DNA from: Mycoplasmatota bacterium
Lineage (GTDB): Bacteria > Bacillota_I > Bacilli_A > Acholeplasmatales > Acholeplasmataceae
DNA length: 64,000 nucleotides
Reading direction: 5' to 3'
Assembly (NCBI GenBank): GCA_018622495.1
Contig: CP076021.1
Coordinates: forward strand, 868,001 to 932,000
Shown here piece after piece: positions 17,427-26,034 of the stretch (its first letter is position 1; each line of letters opens with the position of its first letter). The position numbers and the translations under genes were made by a program. The notes below the pieces were generated by a model, which saw only the letters and a list, made by a program, of their open reading frames with translations, searched no databases and was not told the DNA's origin.

Positions 17427-18263
17427 TTAAAAGAAATCAATCTTCTTATCTTTAAAATACACAAGAGTATCATGAAAACCAAGTTCATATAATTCTTTTG
17501 CATGAGAAGAAGTAAAATCAAGTACACCACCAAGTTTACGAGAATTCTTTATTTCGTAGAATTCTATATTTTCAGGTATATTTTTAGTGGTGTTTTTTGT
17601 CCCAAAAAAAGCGATATTTATTAAAATAATGGTTGTACATCCTTGATCTATAAGTGGTTGAATAGGCGTATTATCAAATACACCACCATCATAATATTTT
17701 TTGCCGTCAATAATCACCGGAGGAAATACTCCAGGCATACTACAAGATGCTTTTATTGCTTTAATAGCGAGTTTGTCATCCATTTTATTGATATGTAGAT
17801 ATTTTGCTTTTGAGTTTTTTCTAACGTAATGATCAACTGAAGCTCTAATGATTTCACTAACACCCTTAGATTCATCTCCACTTTCAGAAATGGAAATATA
17901 GAAATCTTTATCTTTAATATGATTTACACTAAAATTTTTTAACAAAATATCATCCATACCTTGCATAGAATATAAACCTTGATTTAATAAATCTAGTTTT
18001 TTTTCTTTAATATTAGATAAAAGACTTTTTTGTTCTCCCATTGGGTTTTCTGGAATATTAAACCATATTTTTTTAGCAGCTTCAATAGATGAACTTGATA
18101 AAATTGCACCATTGGCTGAACCAATAGAAGCACCAGATATACATGTGATGTGTTTATATATGCCTAGTTCTTCAAGTGCTTTAACAGCGCCAATTTGATA
18201 TGCACCTCTAGCACCACCGCCAGATAAGCATAATCCTATTTTTTTTGATGTTTTTTTCGTGAT
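17427..18263 (-). CDS. Patatin-like phospholipase with no standard start codon
   Basis: Patatin fold with glycine-rich oxyanion loop GGGARGAYQIGA, nucleophile GASIG and catalytic Asp in YYDGGVFDN. The frame is open upstream to an in-frame TGA at 18269-18267. There is no ATG, GTG or TTG between that stop and the internal Met at 18041, which lies after the active Ser and cannot be the start. GAGGTGA sits just before ATC at 18263-18261, so initiation at ATC is one option. The other is a GTG at 18270 joined by a one-base slip in the A7 or A8 tract. About 278 residues from ATC. Confidence 0.78.
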   Translation of the reverse strand: MTKKTSKKIGLCLSGGGARGAYQIGAVKALEELGIYKHITCISGASIGSANGAILSSSSIEAAKKIWFNIPENPMGEQKSLLSNIKEKKLDLLNQGLYSMQGMDDILLKNFSVNHIKDKDFYISISESGDESKGVSEIIRASVDHYVRKNSKAKYLHINKMDDKLAIKAIKASCSMPGVFPPVIIDGKKYYDGGVFDNTPIQPLIDQGCTTIILINIAFFGTKNTTKNIPENIEFYEIKNSRKLGGVLDFTSSHAKELYELGFHDTLVYFKDKKIDFF

Positions 18264-18366
18264 GTTTCACCTCAATAATTTATTTGATATAAGCATATTT
18301 ATTATAACGCTAAATATTAAAAATTTATAGGCTATGAGATAATTAAGTTATTAATTATTTATTTAA

Positions 18367-19419
18367 TTAAGATTTGATAGCCCATCTTAATTTTGCTGAT
18401 TTAGAACGGCTATTAGAAATTTGTTCATTCATTGAAGGTCTTATAGGTCCATTTGATATTTCTTTGTATTCACCAGCATTTTTAAAGTATTTAAATGATT
18501 TTTTTACGAGTCGATCTTCACCTGAATGAAAAGATAATATAGCAACTTTTCCACCTGGTTTTAATACAGTAGGAAGTTTTTCTAGAAAAGCATAAAGTGA
18601 TTCAAATTCATGATTAACATCAATTCTTAAAGCTTGAAATGATCTTTGTGCTGATTTTTTAATGAGCATATCTCTATTATCTTTTGGTAAAAATGATAAT
18701 GCATTTTTTATAACTTCATAAAATTGTTTAGTAGTATTAATCATGTGTCCTAAACTATATGATGTAATAATTTGGTTTGCAATTTCTTTAGCATAAGGCT
18801 CATCAGCATTTTCAATAAGCATACCTTCTATTTCATCTTTTGATAACTCTCTTAATCGCTCAGCTGCAGAAATACCTTTAAGAGGGTCCATTCTAAGATC
18901 AAGTGGTCCATCAGACTTAAAGGTAAATCCACGCTCTGGATTATCTATTTGCATAGATGAAAGACCTAAGTCAGCTAATACAAAATCAAATAATCCAGTA
19001 TCTAATACTAAGTAATCTATATCAGAGAAGTTTAAATGTTGAATCGTTAAGACATCTGAACCATATCCAAGGTTTGTCAATCTTTGTTTAGTCTTTTCAA
19101 GTTCAATTGGATCCCTATCAAGTGCATATAAATGGCCTTTAAAAGCGATTTTCTTAAGCATTTCTAAAGTGTGACCACCATAACCAAGAGTCGCATCTAA
19201 ACCGATTTGACCTGGAGATATATTAAAAAAATCAAGAATTTCATCTACACATATTGAACGATGCATACCTGCAGGAGTATTTCCCTTTTCAATAATTTTT
19301 TGAATTGTTTCTTGATATTTTTCTGGATTGTGTTCTTTATATTTAGTACTAAATTTTTTTGGATGTGTACCTTTGTATCGAGGACGTCTCTTGTGTTTTT
19401 TATCGGTGGAATTTTCCAT
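18367..19419 (-). CDS. rsmH: 16S rRNA (cytosine1402-N4)-methyltransferase
   Basis: 350 residues. A basic N-terminal extension of about 50 residues (KKHKRRPRYKGTHPKKF) precedes the RsmH core: TPAGMHRSICVDEIL, SAM loop DATLGYGGHT, LADLGLSSMQID, and SFHSGEDRLVKKSFK near the C-terminus. The catalytic domain with its inserted helical domain is complete. It methylates C1402 in the 30S P site. The dcw division cluster it normally belongs to is elsewhere in this window, so rsmH is detached from ftsZ. Confidence 0.95.
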   Translation of the reverse strand: MENSTDKKHKRRPRYKGTHPKKFSTKYKEHNPEKYQETIQKIIEKGNTPAGMHRSICVDEILDFFNISPGQIGLDATLGYGGHTLEMLKKIAFKGHLYALDRDPIELEKTKQRLTNLGYGSDVLTIQHLNFSDIDYLVLDTGLFDFVLADLGLSSMQIDNPERGFTFKSDGPLDLRMDPLKGISAAERLRELSKDEIEGMLIENADEPYAKEIANQIITSYSLGHMINTTKQFYEVIKNALSFLPKDNRDMLIKKSAQRSFQALRIDVNHEFESLYAFLEKLPTVLKPGGKVAILSFHSGEDRLVKKSFKYFKNAGEYKEISNGPIRPSMNEQISNSRSKSAKLRWAIKS

Positions 19420-19741
19420 TAATGATATACCTTTTATCTATAGTTTTAATACGTTAAATACTGTAGTTATCATATCAAAAGTATAGATAAAAAGCAAACT
19501 TTTAAGAAGTTGAGATAAGTATTATTTTGCAGTAAAATATTAATATATGTGGTATTAAAAATATTGTTAAACATATATATAATTAATATATATATTTAGA
19601 CATTATATTTTTAGCATGTAAAACGTTTATTCATGTATTCAAATAAATGTTATAATAAACATAAACATATGTTTAAATATTTTATGTTTTTTTTAAAATC
19701 CATATAATATTTAAATAAAACTATTAAAAAGGAGTTCTAAA
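19420..19741. other. Divergent intergenic region, 322 bp
   Basis: Very AT-rich spacer between rsmH (minus) and the GGDEF gene (plus). It should hold both promoters; TATAAT occurs at 19650-19655 within TTATAATAAAC, with no convincing -35. No RNA gene, ORF or strong hairpin is seen. Confidence 0.5.
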
Positions 19742-20821
19742 ATGATACTTGGTTATATTGCAAAATACTCTATAGATATTATTGCGATGCTCATGTTGCT
19801 TGCCCTTTTTAATAAGCGAAATTTAATGGATGATATTAAAAAGAAAGCAATGAAAACTGTAATTATATTGTCAATCATATTAATTGTGATTGAAACGATG
19901 ACTTTAGTTTTTGATGTTCAAGATGCACAATTTAGAACTGTGAGCATGATATTTAATATGCTTGGTTTTATGTTGACACCTATATTACCTTTAGCATTAG
20001 TTCCTATTTTTGCTATCAATGGTAAAAGAACGAGTATCTATGTTTATTTAGCATCAATTGTTAATGCAATATTTGTTTTATTAACTCCTTGGTTTGGATT
20101 AATATTTAGCATAAACTCAGATAATGTGTATTCAAGAGGTAATTTTTTTATAGTCTTTATTCTAGTATGTTTGTTTAATATTATATATGTAGCTATACTT
20201 GCATATCTTAGAGGTAAAAAGAAGTATTTTCCTATACGTTGGAGACTTATCGGGTTAGCTGTATTTACGATTCTTGGTGCTTCAATTCAAATATTATATG
20301 TTGAAATTCGTACCACTTGGCATACAATTTCAATTGCATTATTTTTATTTTATATATTACTTAATGAATTTGAATCAAATTTTGATTCATTGACTGGATT
20401 GTTCAATAGACTAGCTTTTACAAAAACAACAATCTCATTAACAGAACATAAAGCATATAGTGTCATTGTGATGGATATAAATGATTTTAAGGAAATTAAT
20501 GATTTATATGGTCATCAATATGGTGATTATGTATTGAAGGAAATATCAAGTATTATTGATGAAACATCTGATCGTGTGACAAGTTCATATCGTATTGGTG
20601 GGGATGAATTTTGTACAATCGTAATGAGTGATTCAGAAAAATTACTTAATGAAAAAGTTCAATATATTGTAGATAAATTAGCTATAATAAGGAAACAAAA
20701 TGAAAAATTACCAATACTTTCTATCGGATATGTAATAAAACAAGAAGATGATATATATGATTTTAATTATATTTTCGATCTTGCAGATAAGGAACTTTAT
20801 AAGCAAAAACAAGAAATATAA
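19742..20821 (+). CDS. Membrane-bound diguanylate cyclase (GGDEF)
   Basis: 359 residues. Six to seven membrane helices occupy residues 1-205 (a 7TM-like sensor), followed by a GGDEF domain: SLTGLFNRLAFTK, VIVMDINDFKEINDLYGHQ and the intact active loop RIGGDEF around residue 290. An RxxD inhibitory site five residues upstream of GGDEF is not evident. It should make cyclic di-GMP from two GTP. No effector such as PilZ or an EAL domain is seen in this window. AAGGAG precedes the ATG. Confidence 0.92.
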   Translation: MILGYIAKYSIDIIAMLMLLALFNKRNLMDDIKKKAMKTVIILSIILIVIETMTLVFDVQDAQFRTVSMIFNMLGFMLTPILPLALVPIFAINGKRTSIYVYLASIVNAIFVLLTPWFGLIFSINSDNVYSRGNFFIVFILVCLFNIIYVAILAYLRGKKKYFPIRWRLIGLAVFTILGASIQILYVEIRTTWHTISIALFLFYILLNEFESNFDSLTGLFNRLAFTKTTISLTEHKAYSVIVMDINDFKEINDLYGHQYGDYVLKEISSIIDETSDRVTSSYRIGGDEFCTIVMSDSEKLLNEKVQYIVDKLAIIRKQNEKLPILSIGYVIKQEDDIYDFNYIFDLADKELYKQKQEI

Positions 20822-20915
20822 TCATCACTTAATTTATGCAAAGATGTAAAATTGTCATAAATTTGTGATTACATGTTTATTTAAATAAAAAAAATAAATT
20901 GAAAAGGAAGTAAAT

Positions 20916-22817
20916 ATGAAAAAAGAATTAATCAAAACAGATTTTTATAAGGCAGTGAATGCGTCATGGTTTGAAAAAGCTGTCATTCCAAGTGATAAAC
21001 CAGCTATATCAGCATTTTTAGAACTGCATTTAGGTATTGAAGAAACTTTAATGGATTTAGCTGCTAAATGGGAAAAAGATCAAGCAGGTCTAAATGAAAA
21101 CATGAAAAAATTTATTAAACTTTATCAAATGACAAAAGATTTTGATAAAAGAAGTGAATTAGGTACAAAACCTTTTGAAACTATTTTAAATAAACTTAAA
21201 GGTTTAAATAGTTTAAAAGATTTAGAAAAATCATTTAAAGATTTTACTCTTGCATCAATTGAAACACCTTTTGGTTTTGCAGTTATGCAAGATTTCATGA
21301 ATAGTAATAATCAAGTTTTATATTTTGGAGCGTCTAATCTATTTTTACCAGATACTACATATTATAAAGACGAAAAAACAAAAGCACAATTAATTGGATT
21401 ATTTACACAAACAACACAACAATTATTAGATTTATATGGATTTTCAAAAGAAGAATCAGAAAAACTTATATCAGAAGCGCTTGCTTTTGATGCATTATTA
21501 GTACCAGTGACTAAATCAAGTGTTGAAGCTGCTGATTATGTTAAGATGTATAATCCTCAATCAAAAGAAGAAGTTAATAACCAATCAAAGAATTTTGACA
21601 TTATGGGTAATGCAAAAGCACTTGTTAAACAAGATGTTGAACAACTAATTATATTAAATCCTGATTTTATGAATGCTTTTGATGATATTATTTGTGAAGA
21701 AAACTTTGAAATCATTAAGTCTTGGATGATCTTATCAAATGTTAAAGCATTTGCATCTGATTTAACTGATGAAATCAGAGTAGCAGGTGGAGCTTTTGGT
21801 AGAGCATTATCCGGAATAAAAGAAGCACAAAGTAAAGATAAATTTGCTTTTTATCAAGCTTATAATAGATTTAGTCAAGTCGTAGGCCTATATTATGGAG
21901 AAAACTATTTTGGACCAGTTGCTAAAGAAGATGTTAAAAAAATGGTTCATGAAATCATTGGTATCTATAACGAACGTATCACAAATAATACATGGTTAAA
22001 TGAAAAAACAAAAGAAAAAGCGTTAAAAAAATTATCTACATTATCTGTTCATGTGGGTTATCCTGATGAATTACCTCCATATTATGATATGTTTGAAGTT
22101 TTAAGTTATGAAGAAGGTTCTAATGTTTTAGAAGAAAAACTTAAAATGACAAGAATTATGACAGAATTAAATTATGAAAAATATAATAAAGAACCAAATA
22201 AAAATATTTGGGGTATGCCAGCAAGTATGGTTAATGCATATTATAGTCCTACGAATAATCAAATCGTATTTCCAGCAGCTATATTACAAAAACCATATTA
22301 TAGTTTAGAACAATCACCTTCAGAAAATTATGGTGGCATAGGTGCAGTTATGGCACATGAAATTTCACATGCTTTTGATAATAATGGTGCTAAATTTGAT
22401 GAAAATGGATCACTAAATAATTGGTGGACAGACGAAGATTTAGCAGCATTTAAACAAAAATCACAAGATATGATTGATCTATTTGATGGTTTAGACACAG
22501 GTATTGGTCAATGTAATGGTGAACTTACAGTTTCGTAAAATATTGCAGATAGCGGTGGATTAAGATGTGCTTTAGAAGCTAGTAAAAAAAGAGATGGTCA
22601 CGATCTTGAAGGTTTCTTTATAAACTGGGCAAGTGTATGGCGTCAAAAAGCTTCGAAAGAATATAGTGAATTATTATTAAGAGTCGATGTTCATGGTCCT
22701 TCGATATTAAGAGCTAATATGCAATTAAGTAATTTACCTGAATTCCAAGATTTCTATGATTTAAAAGAATCAGACAAAATGTATTTAGCAAAAGATAAGA
22801 TGGTTAGCATTTGGTAA
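20916..22817 (+). CDS. pepO: M13 (neprilysin/PepO) metallopeptidase with in-frame TAA
   Basis: 634 codons including an internal TAA at 22536-22538 (codon 541). The protein is otherwise complete: an N-terminal helical domain from FYKAVNASWFEKA, NAYYSPTNNQIVFPAAIL, zinc motif HEISH around residue 488, then ELTVS-stop-NIADSGG, and a C-terminus ending VSIW close to the M13 terminal Trp motif. The stop replaces the Glu of ENIAD, the third zinc ligand in this family. Downstream reading remains in frame for 93 codons with strong conservation (NIADSGGLRCALEA, RVDVHGPSILRANMQLSNL). No signal peptide, so a cytoplasmic oligopeptidase like lactococcal PepO. TCGTAA here is one of five NCG-TAA cases. Confidence 0.88.
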
Positions 22818-22837
22818 TCTAAATAAATATTATATAG

Positions 22838-22872
22838 AAGCATTTCATTCTATCTGGATGAAATGCTTTTTT
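22838..22872 (+). terminator. Rho-independent terminator after pepO
   Basis: AAGCATTTCAT pairs with ATGAAATGCTT around a 9-base loop, then T4-6. Confidence 0.87.
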
Positions 22873-22938
22873 CAAGTTAAAATTCTATAGATTATTCACA
22901 TGATATCGTGTATAATTTGAATAAAAATGGGGGTTTTT

Positions 22939-22992
22939 ATGAAATTTGAATATATAATTAATGATAATAGTTTTAAAAAAAAAGTGTTATGA
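22939..22992 (+). other. Possible remnant ORF, 17 codons
   Basis: ATG after GGGGGTTTTT opens 17 codons ending KKKVL, with an A9 tract near the end. It looks like the start of a decayed gene in an AT-rich degenerate stretch. Nothing else is recognised between 22880 and 23040. Confidence 0.25.
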
Positions 22993-23060
22993 ATAATGAT
23001 TGTGTAATGACATGTATTTTAAAAAACAATAAGAAAATTTGGAAAGGATAATTATTGCAT

Positions 23061-23407
23061 ATGAGAAATAAGACAATTATAAACATTGTAGCAGTTATTT
23101 TATTTTTGATTATTTTACTGTTGGATACATTAAATAATATATATGGTTTTAATATCTCGATTTTATCATTTATATAGATTTTACGAGTATAATTTTTATA
23201 TCATATTTAATAATTAAACTTGAACTCTATAAAAATAAATCTAATATAATTACTTTGAGCTTGTTATTTTTATTATATGTCTTGATTCTACTAGATTTTT
23301 TTATTTTTAACACTCAGACGAATGGAGAATTATTTGTAAGCTTTCAAATAATTTTTTTCGAAGTTCCATTAATCATTGCTAGTGATCAGTCAAATAAATC
23401 TAAATAA
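23061..23407 (+). pseudogene. Small membrane protein with one-base frameshift
   Basis: AAAGGATA lies upstream; an in-frame TTG at 23055 is an alternative start. The first frame encodes a hydrophobic helix (NIVAVILFLIILLLDTLNNIYG) and stops at 23177. Coding resumes one frame over with two more helices (TLSLLFLLYVLILLDFFIF and the FFEVPLIIA region) and ends at 23407. Total length is 115 codons plus two bases, so one base is missing near 23175. Function unknown. Confidence 0.55.
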
Positions 23408-23410
23408 ATT

Positions 23411-23462
23411 AAAAAAAGATGCAAATTTTATAGTGTACAGTTTAAATTTCGCATCTTTTTAT
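23411..23462. terminator. Bidirectional terminator
   Basis: AAAAAAAGATGCAAATTT pairs with AAATTTCGCATCTTTTT (one bulged base), flanked by A and T runs, between convergent small genes. Confidence 0.75.
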
Positions 23463-23505
23463 TTTGTATAAGTTTGTACATATATAATTTAGTAAACTCT
23501 AATGT

Positions 23506-23697
23506 CTAATCTTCTAATGTCAATACAAATCCCACAAATGAAGCTATGAATATTGCAGCAAGTGCAATTTGAACAACGACTGCTGAAATAATATCATATG
23601 CCATTGGCTCATTCATAGCATTAATCGTGATAATAACTAATCCTATAAAGGATAAAATTGACACACTTAGACATCCATAATATAGTTTTTTTTTCAT
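23506..23697 (-). CDS. Small two-TM protein
   Basis: 63 residues, two hydrophobic helices (about 7-27 and 38-59), short acidic C-terminus. Preceded by AGGAGGATCG. Only 12 bases separate it from the stop of a degenerate gene upstream, so they were probably an operon. No family recognised. Confidence 0.55.
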   Translation of the reverse strand: MKKKLYYGCLSVSILSFIGLVIITINAMNEPMAYDIISAVVVQIALAAIFIASFVGFVLTLED

Positions 23698-23709
23698 TTT
23701 TCGATCCTC

Positions 23710-24000
23710 CTAACCTAAGTCTTCAAAAATAACATTGCCACCAATACCATTGTCAAAAGTTGGATCATTTTGAAACACACTTAATGAATAACTAAAAAAT
23801 GGAGGCATGTAAGTAACACTAATATCTCCCCAATCTATAGTTCCTGCACCAGTTTGATGGACATAAAAACCTGAAAATGTTGTACCATTTAATTAATGTG
23901 GTGACTGTTGGTGTAAACTCCAAAGTTAATTTCATTTCAAAATTAGTATAGTTGGAAAGCATGGAATAAGCGAGTCAAGTCTAATATTTTTATTAAACAT
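23710..24000 (-). pseudogene. Degenerate gene with at least two frameshifts
   Basis: From the ATG at 24000 (after GGAGGGGG) the frame stops early, but beta-rich coding continues in other frames (YTNFEMKLTLEFTPTVTT, then TTFSGFYVHQTGAGTIDWGD, and DNGIGGNVIFEDLG) to 23710. Reading needs a frame change near 23940 and again near 23891 (LNGTTFSG). It resembles the end of a surface or secreted repeat protein. Family not recognised. Confidence 0.5.
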
Positions 24001-24149
24001 AGTAAAACCCCCTCCGAAATATAGATGGGGTTAAATTTAGAATGTCAAAAATTATTTAGTAGTCCCACCCTATTCTTATAATTGATAAAAAAATGAATTA
24101 TGTCAACTATTATCTAAATTTCAGTAAAATAATATAAAAAAGACAAATC

Positions 24150-24260
24150 AATTGAACTTTTTTGGCGTAATAACTAATACTATGTAATTAAAAATTATGA
24201 CTACATCAGGGTTAGTTTGATTTCTGTTTGGTGGAGATGAGGGGAGCCTAAACTAACCCC
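24150..24260. other. Islet end 2: conserved inverted-repeat region around tmRNA-tail copy
   Basis: Contains ACTAATACTATG and GGGTTAGTTTGA on one side and AAACTAACCCC on the other side of the 17-base tmRNA-tail copy at 24228-24244. The tail copy therefore sits in the loop of a GGGTTAGTTT/AAACTAACCC inverted repeat. The outer ~90 bases closely resemble those beside the second copy at 26636. Confidence 0.7.
24228..24244 (-). repeat. attachment-site copy (tmRNA 3' end), att3
   Basis: TTGGTGGAGATGAGGGG is identical to 27748-27764, the 3' end of the tmRNA gene read on the minus strand, and to 26636-26652. The copies are direct repeats. Integrases that target ssrA leave such duplications. Confidence 0.88.
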
Positions 24261-24263
24261 GAT

Positions 24264-24827
24264 TTATAAAAGTTTAGTAGTGATACGGGTATGGAAATCT
24301 TTTGAAAATATTGAAGTAACTTTCTCTACATTGTTGATTTCATGGCTGTGTCTCATCATATTAAGTAAAGAAATCATTACATAGGAATCTCTTTTAAGTT
24401 TTAAAGGTATAAGCATTCTGCTATTACTTGTAGATAATCCTGAATCATAATCGATATGATTGAGTATTCCGCCAGGACAAATTGATGTTTTATTGGAAAG
24501 CAAATGTTTGATTAGTGGAAGTACTGAAAGTTTTTGAAAAGTAGTGTTATCAGCTTTGATTTTGACTTTTTCTAAATTTATATTTTGTGCAATACAACTC
24601 TCAAAAAAAGCTTTTGCACCGTATTCATACTTAATACCACATAAATGTTGAAAATTGGTAGATTGAAATGTTAAAGGAATTGTATGAGATTTACTATTAA
24701 AAGTGACTAATTTATTCATAAAATTTTCTTTAATGTATAAAGCAACTGACTCGATATCCTTTATCGAAAGTTTAAATCTAGTCAATTCTGATGAATTCAT
24801 ATTTCTATATTGATTATTATAAACCAT
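24264..24827 (-). CDS. PBECR4-like protein, putative phage/MGE nuclease domain
   Basis: 187 residues from the ATG at 24827, after GGAGGGG. TNFQHLCGIKYEYGAKAFFESC, then a gap and TTFQKLSVLPLIKHLL, match my memory of the PBECR4 pattern (phage-associated barnase-EndoU-ColicinE5/D-RelE-like domain: a FxHLxGI core, FF..C, and K.xVL). Proteins of this group are found in phage and conjugative elements. There is no signal peptide or membrane helix. Last gene of the islet, 20 bases from the islet end. The family assignment is tentative; otherwise an uncharacterised accessory protein. Confidence 0.5.
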   Translation of the reverse strand: MVYNNQYRNMNSSELTRFKLSIKDIESVALYIKENFMNKLVTFNSKSHTIPLTFQSTNFQHLCGIKYEYGAKAFFESCIAQNINLEKVKIKADNTTFQKLSVLPLIKHLLSNKTSICPGGILNHIDYDSGLSTSNSRMLIPLKLKRDSYVMISLLNMMRHSHEINNVEKVTSIFSKDFHTRITTKLL

Positions 24828-24849
24828 AAACCCCTCCAAAAATCTATAT

Positions 24850-24876
24850 AAAAGAGACCATAAATTGGTCTCTTTT
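24850..24876. terminator. Bidirectional hairpin terminator
   Basis: 11-bp perfect stem AAAAGAGACCA / TGGTCTCTTTT, 5-base loop, just upstream of the 24264-24827 gene on the minus strand. It terminates the operon that comes from 26470 and insulates the next gene. Confidence 0.82.
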
Positions 24877-24894
24877 CATTAATAAAATGATAGG

Positions 24895-25002
24895 TTTTTC
24901 TGATGCTCGCCATCTTCTGGACCATTAAATTCCAGTATTAATATCGAGTTTTTCTGATGCTCGCCATCTTCTGGACCATTAAATTCCAGTATTAATATCG
25001 AG
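24895..25002. repeat. Perfect tandem duplication of a 54-bp non-coding unit
   Basis: Copies 24895-24948 and 24949-25002 are identical. Each contains CTGGA-(9)-TCCAG, a small hairpin, and GATGCTCGCCATC, which is GC-richer than its surroundings. It lies between two islet genes. No spacers, so not a CRISPR array. Confidence 0.9.
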
Positions 25003-25105
25003 TTGACCATGTGCCTAACCACATTACATAAGTATTATATCACATTTACAAATATAGTCAATAAAAACATAAAAGTGAAAGTTATAAATAGCGAAACTAA
25101 ATAAT

Positions 25106-26026
25106 TTATACACTAGCAATTTCAATAAAAGTTAATAAATATTTTTTTGTGATTTTACCATTAAATTCTTTTGTTTCCTCATTCAACTTAACATTAACAA
25201 TGCTAGGAAGTGAGAAATTCAAATCAATATTATCTGAAATTGACCCTTTGAAACTTTTTGATTTATCAATAATATGAAATGTTGCTGATTTTGTGTCAGC
25301 ACCAACTAATTCACATTTCAAAATAGTTATAAGTTCAGTGGAAATTAATGGTTCATGAGAAATCAATTCATTAACTTGTTCAAATCTAGCAGTATCTATT
25401 TTTAATGAAGGGATATTTTTATTATTAGTTTTAATTTCTAATTCACTATCATATTTTTCATTTACTGTAACCCAATTGTTTAATGTTTTTATAGTAGCTA
25501 CACCAAATTTTTTGATATTAGCATCTAGTTCTTGTCGATTTGTAATTGAAATCAAATTCATTGTATTTTCAATAGTGCGATCCAAAGTATCATCTATCAG
25601 GTCTCTATGGTTATCGATAGTTAGTACAAAACCAACAGAACCAGCATATGAAAATCCATATTTCAATGTTGATGAATTTCTAATTTCAGATGATAGATGT
25701 GTAGATGATTTTGGCGAATTATTTTTTGTAACATCAAAAACTAATGAGAACAAGGTTTGAAATAAGTTTAAACTCTCAGTAATTTCTGATATGGGGACAC
25801 TATCATCTATAGAATTCATGATTCTATAATCTATGACCTCATAATTTAATTCATCAGATAGATGCATATATTGATCCTTAAAATTCATATACAGTGATTC
25901 AAAAGAAGAAAGTGACAATCTAGTTTCAATGTCTTCAGGATTATCAATAAGCATTGCTTTATGGTCATTAATGATTTTATTTAATTCCAATAATTTTAAT
26001 TGCAATAATTTTAGTTGATCCATCAT
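25106..26026 (-). CDS. Unknown islet protein, partner of nucleotidyltransferase
   Basis: 306 residues, GGGAGG before the start, 8 bases after the nucleotidyltransferase-like gene. Residues 1-75 are strongly helical (LLQLKLLELNKIINDHKAML), the middle is mixed (YAGSVGFVLTIDNHRDLIDD), and the C-terminal ~100 residues look like a small beta domain (LKCELVGADTKSATFHI, then FKGSISDNI). No known family is recalled with confidence. Tight coupling to a nucleotidyltransferase in a mobile islet fits toxin-antitoxin or anti-phage pairs, but this is inference only. It is cytoplasmic, having no signal or helix. Confidence 0.7.
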   Translation of the reverse strand: MMDQLKLLQLKLLELNKIINDHKAMLIDNPEDIETRLSLSSFESLYMNFKDQYMHLSDELNYEVIDYRIMNSIDDSVPISEITESLNLFQTLFSLVFDVTKNNSPKSSTHLSSEIRNSSTLKYGFSYAGSVGFVLTIDNHRDLIDDTLDRTIENTMNLISITNRQELDANIKKFGVATIKTLNNWVTVNEKYDSELEIKTNNKNIPSLKIDTARFEQVNELISHEPLISTELITILKCELVGADTKSATFHIIDKSKSFKGSISDNIDLNFSLPSIVNVKLNEETKEFNGKITKKYLLTFIEIASV

Positions 26027-26034
26027 TGTCCTCC

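Noticed and set aside
24895-25002. CRISPR array
   Set aside because: The two 54-bp units are directly adjacent with no spacers, and no cas genes are nearby.
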